Positions 1 to 7,659 of a stretch of 42,945 nucleotides of DNA are shown here, piece after piece. Below the pieces are notes generated by a model that was not told the origin of the DNA, did no database searches, and was given only the letters and a program-made list of their open reading frames with translations. Origin of the DNA: Clostridia bacterium (GTDB lineage Bacteria > Bacillota > Clostridia > Oscillospirales > UBA644); contig JAGAPC010000046.1 of NCBI GenBank assembly GCA_017623475.1, forward strand, positions 1-42,945. The letters run 5' to 3'. How positions within the stretch are numbered: position 1 is the stretch's first letter; the number at the start of each line of letters is the position of its first letter. The position numbers and the translations under genes are program-made.

Positions 1-2932
1 CGCCTTCTTCGGAAGCGGTTTGGGTTTCTACCAGGGTGTCGCCCTGCCACAGCTGAACTTCTCTGCCGTTGTCGGCTTCGCCGTTCAGGGTGACGTTGAC
101 GACGACGGTGCCTTCGCCGGGCAGGTTGTAGTCGGTTTCGTTGCCGACGAGGGTTTCAACCTCTCCGGAATTGTTATCAAAGGACTTTCCGGTAACGAAA
201 CGAACGCCGTCCGCAACCACGGATCTTGCGTTGGACACGCTACCGTTTACGGAGCTTGCTACCAATTTTACGTCAGGTCCGATGGTCATAAATGCAGAAT
301 TGTCGCCCAGGGCGGTTTTGATTGCCTTCGCGGTAACCGTACCGCCGGTAATGATCAGATCTTTTTCATTTGCACGAATTGCGTAGTCGCCGTAGCTGCT
401 GTTGTCCGTCACGGTTTCCGCCGTTACGGTACCGCCGGAAATTTCGAGATCTTCGGTGCCGGCACAGATTACGTTTGCAGCCGCAACAACGTCAATGGTA
501 CCGCGGGTGATGGTAATACCTCCCGTAGCATAAACTCCGTAATAGCTAACGGAGGATCCGGTCAGCGTACCGCCGTTGAAAACGATGTCTCCCTTCGTCC
601 ACAGGATGGTGGGACCGGTCGTTGCCACGGAATTGACGGTTGCACCGTTTTGAGTCCAGGAGCCGTTATCAATATTGATGGAATATTCCTTGGAGGAAAC
701 GTTCAGGGAACCTTCCCCATCGACGGTTACGGAACCGTTGTAAACGCGGAAGATTCGGTTGCCTTCTGCATTGATAACGTTGTTTTCGCCGACGATTTCG
801 AGGGCGACGTCCTTGCGGACGTTGATGACGATGCTGACTGCGGTGACGTTGTTGAGGACAAGAGCACCGGTATCTGCATCGTAGGAAACGGTACCGCCGC
901 CGATTTCAACCGTAGTGGCGGTTGCGTCGCCTTCCGTATCCCCGAAGGTGACTGCGTCTTCTTCGGTGGTAACGGTGATGAACTTGTAGATGTTTTCAAA
1001 GACGTTGTCGCCGGTAACGGTGGTGGTTCCGTCTTCGTTGACCAATACGGAAATTTCTCTTTCCGCAACGTCATAGACGTAACCGTCCGCATCGGTGGCG
1101 ATTTGCTTCAGGGTGTAGGTAAGAACGTCATCGACAGAAACGCCGGTGAGGGAGAAGGTGGCAATACCGTTTGCATTGGTAACGGCAGTTGCAATTTCTT
1201 CGCCGTCCTGATAAAGACCAACGGTCTGACCTGCCTGGGCAGCGCCGTTCAGCGTAACGCTTGCATCAAAGGTGGTGTCGAAGGTTACGAGAGGAATGGT
1301 CTTGATCGCCGTTGCGGTGGCGGTCAGCTCTTTGCCTTCTTCCCAGGTAACGCCTTCTGCATTGACGGTGATGTTTGCTCCGGTAAATGCAGCGGTGGCG
1401 ATGGTCATATCCACGTCAGCGTAGGGGCTGACGGTGACCGAGTTGGCATTGGAGGCCTTTGCCTGAGTGATGAAAGAATCTACCGTACCGGTCAAACGAC
1501 CGCCGTTGAGCACGATGGCGGAATCGGCAACACGGAAATAGAACACTTCACTGTACGCGGCGTTGATTGCAAGAGAACCGCCGTTCAAAGTAAAGTTATT
1601 TTTTCTGATATCAAATACAGGATGGGCGTTATCATCAAGAACGTTCAGGGTAACGTCCCCGCCGTTTTGAGTATATCCTGCGCCGCCGATAATACCGTAG
1701 TTCGCGGCGTTGGGCTTCGCTTCGCCTACGACGGTACCGCCGTTAACCGTCGTCAACCCGGAACCGGAGTAGAAGGCGTATTCGCGACCGTAAGCGTAAA
1801 CGTAAGTACCCTCTCCGGTTTCCTCGTTGTATTCAGACCCGGAAATCGTAATGGTGCTGGCGGAATAAACGGTGTTTCCGGTACTGGAGGCTTCAACGTA
1901 AGAATTATCAATCACAATGCCGACCGAACCGGTGATAGCACCCTGACCGGTTCTTCCCGTTGACTTTACCGTACTGTTTTGAATATAAACGGTACCTACG
2001 ACAATGATTGCACCACTGTTTCCTTCTGCAGTTACCGTAGCACCGTCAGAGATTTTCAAATCGCCGGATGCAACATTGATGCTCTTGTTGCTGGATGCTG
2101 CGTTGGTGGTAACCACCGTATTTTCTCCGGAAATTTCAAGATTGCCGGCATCGATACGGATACAGTTGCCGGGGGCTTCTACGTCCACGGTACCGCCGGT
2201 AATGAACATACCGTTTTTCGCGGAAAAAAGAGGGCTGTTTGCCGTCGCCTTCGCAACGACGTTACCGCCGCTGATGAACATACCGTTCGTCGTTGCGGTA
2301 ATTCCGTATTTGGAAATTACCTCGGTACCTTCTTCGTCGAGATAGAAGTTTTTCACGGTACCGTCGTTAATGACGACCTTGTTTGCGTTAAGGGCTCTGT
2401 TGTTAGAAGAATACACCATAACGTTGGTGTCCGCGCCGTCGATCAAGACGGTTCCGCTGCACGAAAGTCCGTTCGCGGACGCATACGCGTTTACGGTAAC
2501 ACCGTTAATCGTAATATTGCCGGTGACCGAAATCGCCGTACCCGCAGTATAAGTTGCGTTCAGGGTGCCCGTACCGGTTAAGGTCATGTTCCCCGAAGTA
2601 GATTGAACCGCAACTCCTGCGCTGTTGGTTACGTTGTTTACACCGACGATTTCTACGGTGTAATCGCCGTTCATTGCAAAGACGATCTGTGCAACGGTAA
2701 GGGCGTTTAACGTAACTTTGTTGTTTGCAACGTCGTAGGTTGCAACACCGTCACCGATTTGGGCTTCGGTAATATCCTCGTCCAGGATTACCGCTTCCCC
2801 TTCGGTGGGGGTGATGGTGATGGTTCCCGGTGTGACTTCATCCGCAAAGGTCATGACGGGCACGAATGCGGAGCAAAGACACAAAACCAACGCAAATGCG
2901 ATGATCCGGGAAATTGCTGAGAATTTCTTCAT
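1..2932 (-). CDS. Secreted modular beta-helix surface protein, C-terminus cut off by window edge
   Basis: The reading frame stays open from an ATG at 2932 to the left edge, about 977 residues, so the C-terminus is missing. AGGAGG lies eight bases before the ATG. Residues 1-30 are a signal peptide (MKK start, hydrophobic core, cleavage near FADE). Visible modules: a beta-strand entry domain and a long repetitive region rich in NGGT, ITGGT and ISGG turns typical of right-handed beta-helices (about 35-540); a domain at about 540-650 ending in FENIY, resembling Spy0128/FctA-type pilin isopeptide domains; a second entry domain plus beta-helix (about 655-925); and the start of a second FctA-like domain at the edge. 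The architecture is thus a tandem duplication. The beta-helix resembles clostridial carbohydrate-binding surface proteins. Its role is probably extracellular adhesion or glycan binding (inference). A sorting signal would lie outside the window. Confidence 0.85.
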   Translation of the reverse strand, partial: MKKFSAISRIIAFALVLCLCSAFVPVMTFADEVTPGTITITPTEGEAVILDEDITEAQIGDGVATYDVANNKVTLNALTVAQIVFAMNGDYTVEIVGVNNVTNSAGVAVQSTSGNMTLTGTGTLNATYTAGTAISVTGNITINGVTVNAYASANGLSCSGTVLIDGADTNVMVYSSNNRALNANKVVINDGTVKNFYLDEEGTEVISKYGITATTNGMFISGGNVVAKATANSPLFSAKNGMFITGGTVDVEAPGNCIRIDAGNLEISGENTVVTTNAASSNKSINVASGDLKISDGATVTAEGNSGAIIVVGTVYIQNSTVKSTGRTGQGAITGSVGIVIDNSYVEASSTGNTVYSASTITISGSEYNEETGEGTYVYAYGREYAFYSGSGLTTVNGGTVVGEAKPNAANYGIIGGAGYTQNGGDVTLNVLDDNAHPVFDIRKNNFTLNGGSLAINAAYSEVFYFRVADSAIVLNGGRLTGTVDSFITQAKASNANSVTVSPYADVDMTIATAAFTGANITVNAEGVTWEEGKELTATATAIKTIPLVTFDTTFDASVTLNGAAQAGQTVGLYQDGEEIATAVTNANGIATFSLTGVSVDDVLTYTLKQIATDADGYVYDVAEREISVLVNEDGTTTVTGDNVFENIYKFITVTTEEDAVTFGDTEGDATATTVEIGGGTVSYDADTGALVLNNVTAVSIVINVRKDVALEIVGENNVINAEGNRIFRVYNGSVTVDGEGSLNVSSKEYSINIDNGSWTQNGATVNSVATTGPTILWTKGDIVFNGGTLTGSSVSYYGVYATGGITITRGTIDVVAAANVICAGTEDLEISGGTVTAETVTDNSSYGDYAIRANEKDLIITGGTVTAKAIKTALGDNSAFMTIGPDVKLVASSVNGSVSNARSVVADGVRFVTGKSFDNNSGEVETLVGNETDYNLPGEGTVVVNVTLNGEADNGREVQLWQGDTLVETQTASEEG

Positions 2933-2984
2933 GAGATTACCTCCTCATAATATTTTTGACGGAAGGATCCGTCATTGTACCGTT

Positions 2985-3013
2985 ATTATATCATAAATCT
3001 ACGGAGACTTCAA
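2985..3013 (-). promoter_or_regulatory. Sigma-A promoter of the left-edge surface protein
   Basis: Read on the minus strand, TTGAAG (3008-3013) and TATAAT (2985-2990) are separated by exactly 17 bases. The start codon is about 55 bases downstream. The leader contains a small hairpin, GACGGA/TCCGTC (2958-2973), not followed by a T tract, so it is not a terminator. Confidence 0.75.
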
Positions 3014-3085
3014 CATTGTTCACATATTTTACAAAAAAAAAAAAAACATTTGTTAACATTGTACAAAAAAAAGGGGGGGGTACGC

Positions 3086-3384
3086 CCTACCCAGACCATA
3101 GGGGTAGGCTAACGTGGGTGAGCTAACGTTTGGCTTCCCCTGGTAGGGGAAGCTGGCGCCGCAGGCGACTGATGAGGTTGTTTTGGTGGAGAATGTTACT
3201 ATTTGAATCTGTCGAAAGTTTTTTTCTTTAGACAATCTCATCCAGCTACTGCATAAGTTCAGTTTGCTAAAAATTCTACACCTGCGGCTTGAATTTTTAG
3301 AACTTCACTTAACCGCTTCGCGGTCCCCCTTCCCTTACTAAGGGAAGGCTAACGTTAAAGCCTCCCCGGTGTAAGGGGAGGCTT
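3086..3384. repeat. Composite intergenic inverted-repeat element
   Basis: No gene is seen between 2933 and 3405. The stretch is instead built of hairpins: CCTACCC/GGGTAGG (3086-3108), GCTTCCCCT/AGGGGAAGC (3133-3153), CTAAAAATTC/GAATTTTTAG (3267-3300, with AAGTTC/GAACTT just outside), ACCGC/GCGGT around 3312-3324, CCTTCCCTT/AAGGGAAGG (3328-3348) and AAGCCTCCCC/GGGGAGGCTT (3358-3384). GCTAACGT recurs three times (3108-3115, 3122-3129, 3348-3355), twice immediately after a hairpin. A run of A then G (3062-3080) abuts the left end. It resembles dispersed, non-coding palindromic elements of gut Clostridia; no transposase or target duplication was identified. Confidence 0.6.
3358..3384 (-). terminator. 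Hairpin downstream of the SDR gene
   Basis: A perfect 10-bp stem AAGCCTCCCC/GGGGAGGCTT with a 7-base loop lies 22 bases after the stop of the gene ending at 3406. There is no long T tract after it on the minus strand, so termination is plausible but not certain, and it may simply be part of the composite repeat. Confidence 0.45.
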
Positions 3385-3405
3385 ATGATGGGGTGCGTTT
3401 GTCGT

Positions 3406-4110
3406 TCAGATCACCAACCCGCCGTTGGGGGAAAGGGTTTGACCGGTGACGAAGGCGGCTTGATCGGTGGTGAGCCAATAGACGATTTGGGCGATCTCCT
3501 CGGGGGAACCCATCCGTCCGAGGGGTGTTTCCTCTGTCAGGGAGGTAATGGCGTCGGGGGAAAGGGCTTGGTTCATATCGGTACGAACCACCCCGGGGGC
3601 GACGCAGTTGACGCGGATTCCGGAGGGGCCGACCTCCTTTGCCAAGGCTTTGGTCAGACCGATGACCCCTGCCTTTGCGGCGGAATAATGCACCTCACAG
3701 GAAGCGCCCACCTGTCCCCACATGGATGAAATATTGACGATACAACCGCTTTTTTGGGCAATCATTTCGGGCAGAACCGCCTTGGTACAACGGAACGTGC
3801 CGCCCAGGTGGGTTTGTATCATTTGCTCCCAGGCATCCTCGGAGATATCCTGGAAAAGAGAAAATTCGGAGATCCCCGCGTTGTTCACTAAAACGTCAAA
3901 GGAAGGCAGGGACGAAAACGCCTTTGCCACCGCGGTTTTGTCCGAAACGTCGCACTTGACGGCGATTGCCCCGGTTTTTTGGGCGACGGCTTGGGCGGCG
4001 TCATCGTCGGAGCGATAGAAAAAATAGACCTTGTCGCCTGCGGCGGTAAATTTATCCACGCAGGACGCACCGATCCCTCGGCTTCCGCCGGTAATTAACA
4101 CGGTTCTCAT
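3406..4110 (-). CDS. Short-chain dehydrogenase/reductase, FabG-like
   Basis: A 234-residue NAD(P)-dependent oxidoreductase of the classical SDR family, closest in pattern to 3-oxoacyl-ACP reductase. It shows the cofactor motif TGGSRGIG at residues 7-14, NNAG, the catalytic serine in NISS, the YxxxK pair in YSAAKAG and a C-terminal TGQTLSPNGG. The frame is open further upstream, but the ATG at 4110 is chosen because the protein then begins directly at the first Rossmann strand (MRTVLITGG) and AGGTG precedes it. It starts one base after the stop of the upstream HAD gene, so the two are translationally coupled. No other fatty-acid genes are adjacent, so the FabG role is a family inference; another SDR substrate is possible. 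Confidence 0.85.
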   Translation of the reverse strand: MRTVLITGGSRGIGASCVDKFTAAGDKVYFFYRSDDDAAQAVAQKTGAIAVKCDVSDKTAVAKAFSSLPSFDVLVNNAGISEFSLFQDISEDAWEQMIQTHLGGTFRCTKAVLPEMIAQKSGCIVNISSMWGQVGASCEVHYSAAKAGVIGLTKALAKEVGPSGIRVNCVAPGVVRTDMNQALSPDAITSLTEETPLGRMGSPEEIAQIVYWLTTDQAAFVTGQTLSPNGGLVI

Positions 4111-4111
4111 A

Positions 4112-4882
4112 TCAAAGCACCTTTTCCAATTCGGTAATGTGAGAAATTTCGAAATCAACGGAGATATTTTCCGGGCGGGGCGCGGCGGCAGGATTGACCC
4201 AGCAGGTTAAAATGCCGGCGTTGTTTCCCCCTAACATATCCCCCGACAGGGAATCCCCGACGATCATAGTTTCACGCCGCTTTATCTCCGGATGATCCGC
4301 AAAGATACGGTCGAAAAATTCCGGGGCAGGCTTGGCAAACCCCACGTCCTCGGAAATGTAGATTCCCTTGACGGTTTCGGGAATTTTGGTTTTCAACATT
4401 CGGGCGGTCTGGACGTGCTTCAGACCGTTGGTGACGATATAAAGGGCGTACTTGCGGCTCAAACGCGCGCAAAGGGCTTCGGCGCCGTCGAAGGGGAAGG
4501 CGTATTTGCCCAGATTCCCCTCGTAGATTTTGGTGGCAAGGGCGGGATCGCCGGGAAGATTCAATTCCTCAAAGGTCAGACGAAACCGGCGCACCTTCAG
4601 CTCGTCCCGAGTGATTTCGCCGCGCTCCAACGCCTTCCAGCAGGCGTCGTTGTGCTTGTGATAGACGGCGTGGGTTTGGTCGGTAAAGGGGAAATTCAAT
4701 TCCGTAAAGGCTTCCCGCAGAGCCTCCTGCTCGGAACGGTTAAAATCCAAAAGCGTGCCGTCCGCATCCAGGAGGATGGTTTTGATTTTTGGCTTTATTA
4801 CCGCGTTTTTCAGGGATAAAATTACCCCGGCAAAAAAGACGAGAAGCAGCGCCGCCATAATACAGGCATGATACCAAGCCAT
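4112..4882 (-). CDS. Membrane-anchored HAD-superfamily hydrolase, YjjG-like
   Basis: A 256-residue HAD phosphatase with motif I DADGTLLDF (around residues 39-47), motif II in IVTNG, the lysine in GFAKPAPEFF and motif III in IVGDSLSGD. The pattern matches the YjjG family (TIGR02254, noncanonical pyrimidine 5'-nucleotidases), which normally begins a few residues before motif I. Here an additional N-terminal segment of about 30 residues contains a hydrophobic helix (about residues 5-24). AAGGAGA sits six bases before the ATG at 4882, and no later ATG with a site precedes motif I, so the extension looks genuinely translated. The enzyme would be tethered to the membrane, with the catalytic domain probably cytoplasmic. 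It is coupled to the downstream SDR gene. Substrate is unknown. Confidence 0.82.
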   Translation of the reverse strand: MAWYHACIMAALLLVFFAGVILSLKNAVIKPKIKTILLDADGTLLDFNRSEQEALREAFTELNFPFTDQTHAVYHKHNDACWKALERGEITRDELKVRRFRLTFEELNLPGDPALATKIYEGNLGKYAFPFDGAEALCARLSRKYALYIVTNGLKHVQTARMLKTKIPETVKGIYISEDVGFAKPAPEFFDRIFADHPEIKRRETMIVGDSLSGDMLGGNNAGILTCWVNPAAAPRPENISVDFEISHITELEKVL

Positions 4883-4909
4883 AGAATCTCCTTTTTCAAT
4901 CGATGCTCT

Positions 4910-4969
4910 CCCGAACAGTTTACCCCTTCCCCTGCAACAGGGGAAGGCAAAAGGGGGACGGTGTTCGGG
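4910..4969. repeat. Nested inverted repeat
   Basis: Outer arms CCCGAACA (4910-4917) and TGTTCGGG (4962-4969) enclose a perfect inner hairpin CCTTCCCCTG/CAGGGGAAGG (4925-4947), with extra C-run/G-run complementarity between. The element lies between the Mrp-like gene and the HAD gene, both on the minus strand. It resembles in style, but does not copy, the hairpins at 3133-3153 and 3328-3348. It could be a small dispersed repeat or an RNA structure in the Mrp-HAD transcript. Confidence 0.55.
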
Positions 4970-4993
4970 CAGAATTATTACACGTAATGCAAG

Positions 4994-5012
4994 GGGGAGC
5001 GAAACGCTCCCC
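4994..5012 (-). terminator. Hairpin after the Mrp-like gene
   Basis: GGGGAGCG/CGCTCCCC with an AAA loop lies five bases past the TGA at 5018-5020. The following minus-strand sequence is only modestly T-rich, so termination may be partial and the HAD-SDR pair may be read through; I see no convincing separate promoter for that pair. Confidence 0.5.
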
Positions 5013-5017
5013 TTCGA

Positions 5018-5830
5018 TCAGATTTTTTCTAACAGATCCGACGCGCGATCGAGGGAATCCCCCTCAAACAATTCGACCAAGCCGCTGTCGCATTGGCGGG
5101 CGAAATCCGGATCCAGGGGAATTTTGGCAAGGACGGGGAGGGAATATTCCTCGCTGACCTTGTCGATGTGGCTTTCCCCGAACAGCTCGATCCGCTTTCC
5201 GCAATCGGGACAGTTGAGATAACTGTAGTTTTCGATCAATCCCAAAATGGGAACGTTCATTTTGTTCGCCATCTTCACGGCTTTTGCCACGATCATGGAA
5301 ACCAGATCCTGGGGAGAGGTGACGATGACGATGCCGTCCACCGGCAGGGATTGGAAGACGGTGAGGGGGACGTCGCCGGTTCCCGGGGGCATATCGACGA
5401 ACATATAATCCACGTCGCCCCAAATAGCGTCGGTCCAGAATTGGGTGACCGTGCCTGCAATCACAGCCCCGCGCCAAATGACGGGGGTGGTTTCATCGGG
5501 CAACAGCAGGTTGGTGGAGACCACCGAAATCCCGGTTTTGGTTTTGGCGGGGTACATCCCCAGCTCATCCCCCTGCAAAGGCCCCTTGAGACCGAACAGC
5601 TTGGGGATGGAAGGACCGGTAATATCCGCGTCGAGAATGGCGGTTTTATATCCCTTGCGGTTCATCAACACGGCAAGCATGGCGCTGACGGAAGATTTCC
5701 CGACTCCGCCCTTACCGCTGACGACGGCAATCACTTTTTTTACGTTGCTCATTTCATGGGGCTTGGCTTTGAGGCTCTCCGCCCCTCCGCAGTTCTGCCC
5801 GCAGGTTTTACAATCGTGCGTACAACCCAT
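5018..5830 (-). CDS. Mrp/NBP35-type iron-sulfur cluster carrier ATPase
   Basis: A 270-residue P-loop ATPase of the Mrp/ApbC/NBP35 family, which binds and transfers Fe-S clusters in the cytoplasm. The deviant Walker A motif GKGGVGKS is near residues 38-45, followed by DADITGPS, DMPPGTGD and the bridging CPDC motif (in NCPDCGK) used for the cluster at the dimer interface. The N-terminus carries four cysteines (CTHDCKTCGQNC), a common clostridial feature that may bind a second cluster. AAGGAGG lies eight bases before the ATG at 5830. It is the first gene behind its own promoter, upstream of the HAD and SDR genes. Length is typical for the clostridial form. Confidence 0.92.
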   Translation of the reverse strand: MGCTHDCKTCGQNCGGAESLKAKPHEMSNVKKVIAVVSGKGGVGKSSVSAMLAVLMNRKGYKTAILDADITGPSIPKLFGLKGPLQGDELGMYPAKTKTGISVVSTNLLLPDETTPVIWRGAVIAGTVTQFWTDAIWGDVDYMFVDMPPGTGDVPLTVFQSLPVDGIVIVTSPQDLVSMIVAKAVKMANKMNVPILGLIENYSYLNCPDCGKRIELFGESHIDKVSEEYSLPVLAKIPLDPDFARQCDSGLVELFEGDSLDRASDLLEKI

Positions 5831-5869
5831 AATAAAATCCTCCTTGAGGGTAATGATATTCTACTGATT

Positions 5870-5898
5870 ATGATACCACACAAGGGAGAAAAAGTCAA
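5870..5898 (-). promoter_or_regulatory. Sigma-A promoter of the Mrp-like gene
   Basis: Minus-strand TTGACT (5893-5898) and TATCAT (5870-5875) are 17 bases apart, about 40 bases before the ATG. Confidence 0.75.
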
Positions 5899-5939
5899 GA
5901 GAAAATTTGAAAAATCAAAAAAGATTCGTCTTTTTTTAC

Positions 5940-5968
5940 TTGACAGACGCCCTTTTTAGTGATACAAT
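5940..5968 (+). promoter_or_regulatory. Sigma-A promoter of the SLOG-family gene
   Basis: TTGACA (5940-5945), a 17-base spacer and TACAAT (5963-5968), divergent from the Mrp promoter 42 bases to the left. The ATG is 28 bases downstream of the -10, so the leader is short. Confidence 0.8.
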
Positions 5969-5995
5969 AAAGAAAACGCAGGAAAGGGGAACGCC

Positions 5996-6586
5996 ATGGA
6001 AAAGAATATTTTGTGGAAGCCGTCGGGAGAGGTCTGCGCTTTTTCCGGATACCGACCGGCGAAATTGCCCTTCACCTCGGAAGAGGATCCGGCGTGTACC
6101 CTTTTGAAATTGCGGCTCAAGGACGAGATCTACAACGCCATCCAGCAGGGTTGCACCGATTTCGTCTGCGGCATGGCGCTGGGCACCGACACCTGGGCGG
6201 CGGAAATGGTTTTGGAAACCAGGGAAACGCTGCGGGAAATTAAGCCGGTATATCTCCACGCGTATCTCCCCTTCCCCGGGCAGGACGCCCGCTGGAGCGC
6301 GAAAAGCCGCCGAAGATACCGAAATATTTTATCACAATGCGATTCCGTCACCGTGATTTCGCCCCAATATTTGCCCGATTGCATGGAACGGAGAAACAGG
6401 GCGATGATCCATCGGGCAGACCGTCTGATTGCCGTTTTCGACGGCAAAAGCGGCGGAACGAAGAATACCGTCCGCATGGCCCACGAAAAGGGCATTGAAA
6501 TCCGCATCTTGTCCCCCATTCCCCCGGAATTTCCAAAATCATCCGAGACGGATTCGGACGACGGACAGATCAAATTATTTTTCTGA
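5996..6586 (+). CDS. SLOG-family protein, YpsA/DUF1273-like
   Basis: A 196-residue protein with SGYRPAKLPF near the start, GMALGTDTWAAE at about 60-71 and VFDGKSGGT near residues 145-153. These match the SLOG (SMF/DprA-LOG) Rossmann-like family containing Bacillus YpsA, thought to bind nucleotide-derived ligands; YpsA has been linked to cell division and to conflict systems, but no reaction is established. GAAAGGGG lies seven bases before the ATG. It is monocistronic, with its own promoter and a strong terminator, and convergent with the ABC locus. It is not part of a recognisable defence operon here. The family call is good, the function unknown. Confidence 0.85.
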   Translation: MEKNILWKPSGEVCAFSGYRPAKLPFTSEEDPACTLLKLRLKDEIYNAIQQGCTDFVCGMALGTDTWAAEMVLETRETLREIKPVYLHAYLPFPGQDARWSAKSRRRYRNILSQCDSVTVISPQYLPDCMERRNRAMIHRADRLIAVFDGKSGGTKNTVRMAHEKGIEIRILSPIPPEFPKSSETDSDDGQIKLFF

Positions 6587-6592
6587 TAAAAT

Positions 6593-6628
6593 CGAGGCAC
6601 TTGCAAATCACAAGTGCCTCGGCTTTTT
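6593..6628. terminator. Bidirectional intrinsic terminator
   Basis: A perfect 11-bp stem CGAGGCACTTG/CAAGTGCCTCG with a 7-base loop. It is followed by a seven-base T run on the plus strand, and by ATTTTATC on the minus strand, so it can serve both the SLOG gene and the convergent ABC locus. Confidence 0.9.
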
Positions 6629-6632
6629 TTAA

Positions 6633-7646
6633 TTATTCGACCAGACCGGAACGCTCGATACTCTGAATAAAGTACCGTTGTGCGAACAGGAACACGATCA
6701 GCAACGGCAGGATAATCAAAAGACAAGCCGTGTCGTTGATCGCCATCTGCTGGGCTTCGTCCTTGATGGAGGAGGCGACGTTTGCCGCCTTGTTGGCAAG
6801 GATCTCCAGCTTGGGCAACAGCATACTGTTGTAGGTGGTGTCGGTCCACTGCCAGGTAAAGCCGAACAGGAAGACGGTAATCATCATGTTTGCCGCGTTG
6901 GGAAGCATGATCGAGAAGAAGGTGCGGAAGAATCCGGCGCCGTCGATGTAGGCGGAATTTTCCAACTCCTTGGGAAGACCGCGGAAGAACTGACGCATCA
7001 GATAGATGTAAAGACCGTTCTTCAACCCCAGCCCCAAAGCAGACAAGATGACCAAAGGCCAATAGGTGTTGATCAAGCTCAAGTCCGTTCCAAGGAAATG
7101 GGAGAACCGGACGAACAAGGGCAGCTGAATGGTTTGGGCGGGGATCATCAAGGTCAGAAGGACCATAACGAACAACAGATCTCTGCCCTTGAACTTGAAC
7201 CGGGCAAAGCCGTATCCCACGACGCTTGCAACGAACAGCTGACAGGCCGCAACGATCAGGGACAGCAACGCCGTATTGATGAACGCCGTCCAATAGTTCA
7301 TATTGAGCATGGCACGTTCAATAAAGTACGTAGAGCCCTGGCGGGGAATGTACATTACCGTGTTATCCACGATGTCCTCGGTGCTGGAAAGAGCAACGAC
7401 GAACTTAACGAGGAAGGGGTACAGGATCATGTAAGAGATCCCAACGATGATTACGAACCGAAGGATGATCCATACCAATTTCCCTAACCCGTTCAGGTTC
7501 AGATTGCGGCGCTTCCAGGTTTCCCAATCCACCTTTTCCCGCGGAACCTTGTTGCCGGAGCGCATTTCCGCAAGGAAGGATTTCTTTCCGCCGGAGGGGA
7601 ACAGTTTTTCTTTGATTCCAAGAATAAATTCTTTGATCTTATCCAT
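6633..7646 (-). CDS. Carbohydrate ABC transporter permease, MalG type (second pair)
   Basis: A 337-residue inner permease of the carbohydrate uptake CUT1 class. After a long basic cytoplasmic N-terminus (about 60 residues) come six hydrophobic segments. The cytoplasmic EAA loop that docks the ATPase is LPKELENSAYIDGAGFFRTF, in the position expected for MalG-like proteins. AAAGGAGG precedes the ATG at 7646. It is the last gene of the eight-gene unit and lies 13 bases after the MalF-type partner. No ATP-binding subunit is encoded nearby, so a shared MsmX-like ATPase elsewhere is expected (inference). The substrate is probably an oligosaccharide. Confidence 0.9.
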   Translation of the reverse strand: MDKIKEFILGIKEKLFPSGGKKSFLAEMRSGNKVPREKVDWETWKRRNLNLNGLGKLVWIILRFVIIVGISYMILYPFLVKFVVALSSTEDIVDNTVMYIPRQGSTYFIERAMLNMNYWTAFINTALLSLIVAACQLFVASVVGYGFARFKFKGRDLLFVMVLLTLMIPAQTIQLPLFVRFSHFLGTDLSLINTYWPLVILSALGLGLKNGLYIYLMRQFFRGLPKELENSAYIDGAGFFRTFFSIMLPNAANMMITVFLFGFTWQWTDTTYNSMLLPKLEILANKAANVASSIKDEAQQMAINDTACLLIILPLLIVFLFAQRYFIQSIERSGLVE

Positions 7647-7659
7647 TTCGTTCCCTCCT

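Noticed and set aside
20-1963. A 647-codon open frame on the plus strand opposite the left-edge surface gene
   Set aside because: It is antisense to a gene with a signal peptide, ribosome site and promoter. Its Gly/Asn/Asp-rich pattern simply mirrors the repeated NGGT-type codons, and it has no ribosome site.
1979-2581. A 200-codon plus-strand open frame
   Set aside because: Same reason: complement of the beta-helix repeats of the minus-strand surface gene.
3086-3384. CRISPR array
   Set aside because: The hairpins differ in sequence, spacers are unequal, and no cas gene is present in the window.
3062-3405. Possible small RNA or short protein genes in the repeat element
   Set aside because: Open frames there lack ribosome sites, and the stems are explained as inverted repeats. 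No promoter oriented into the element was found.
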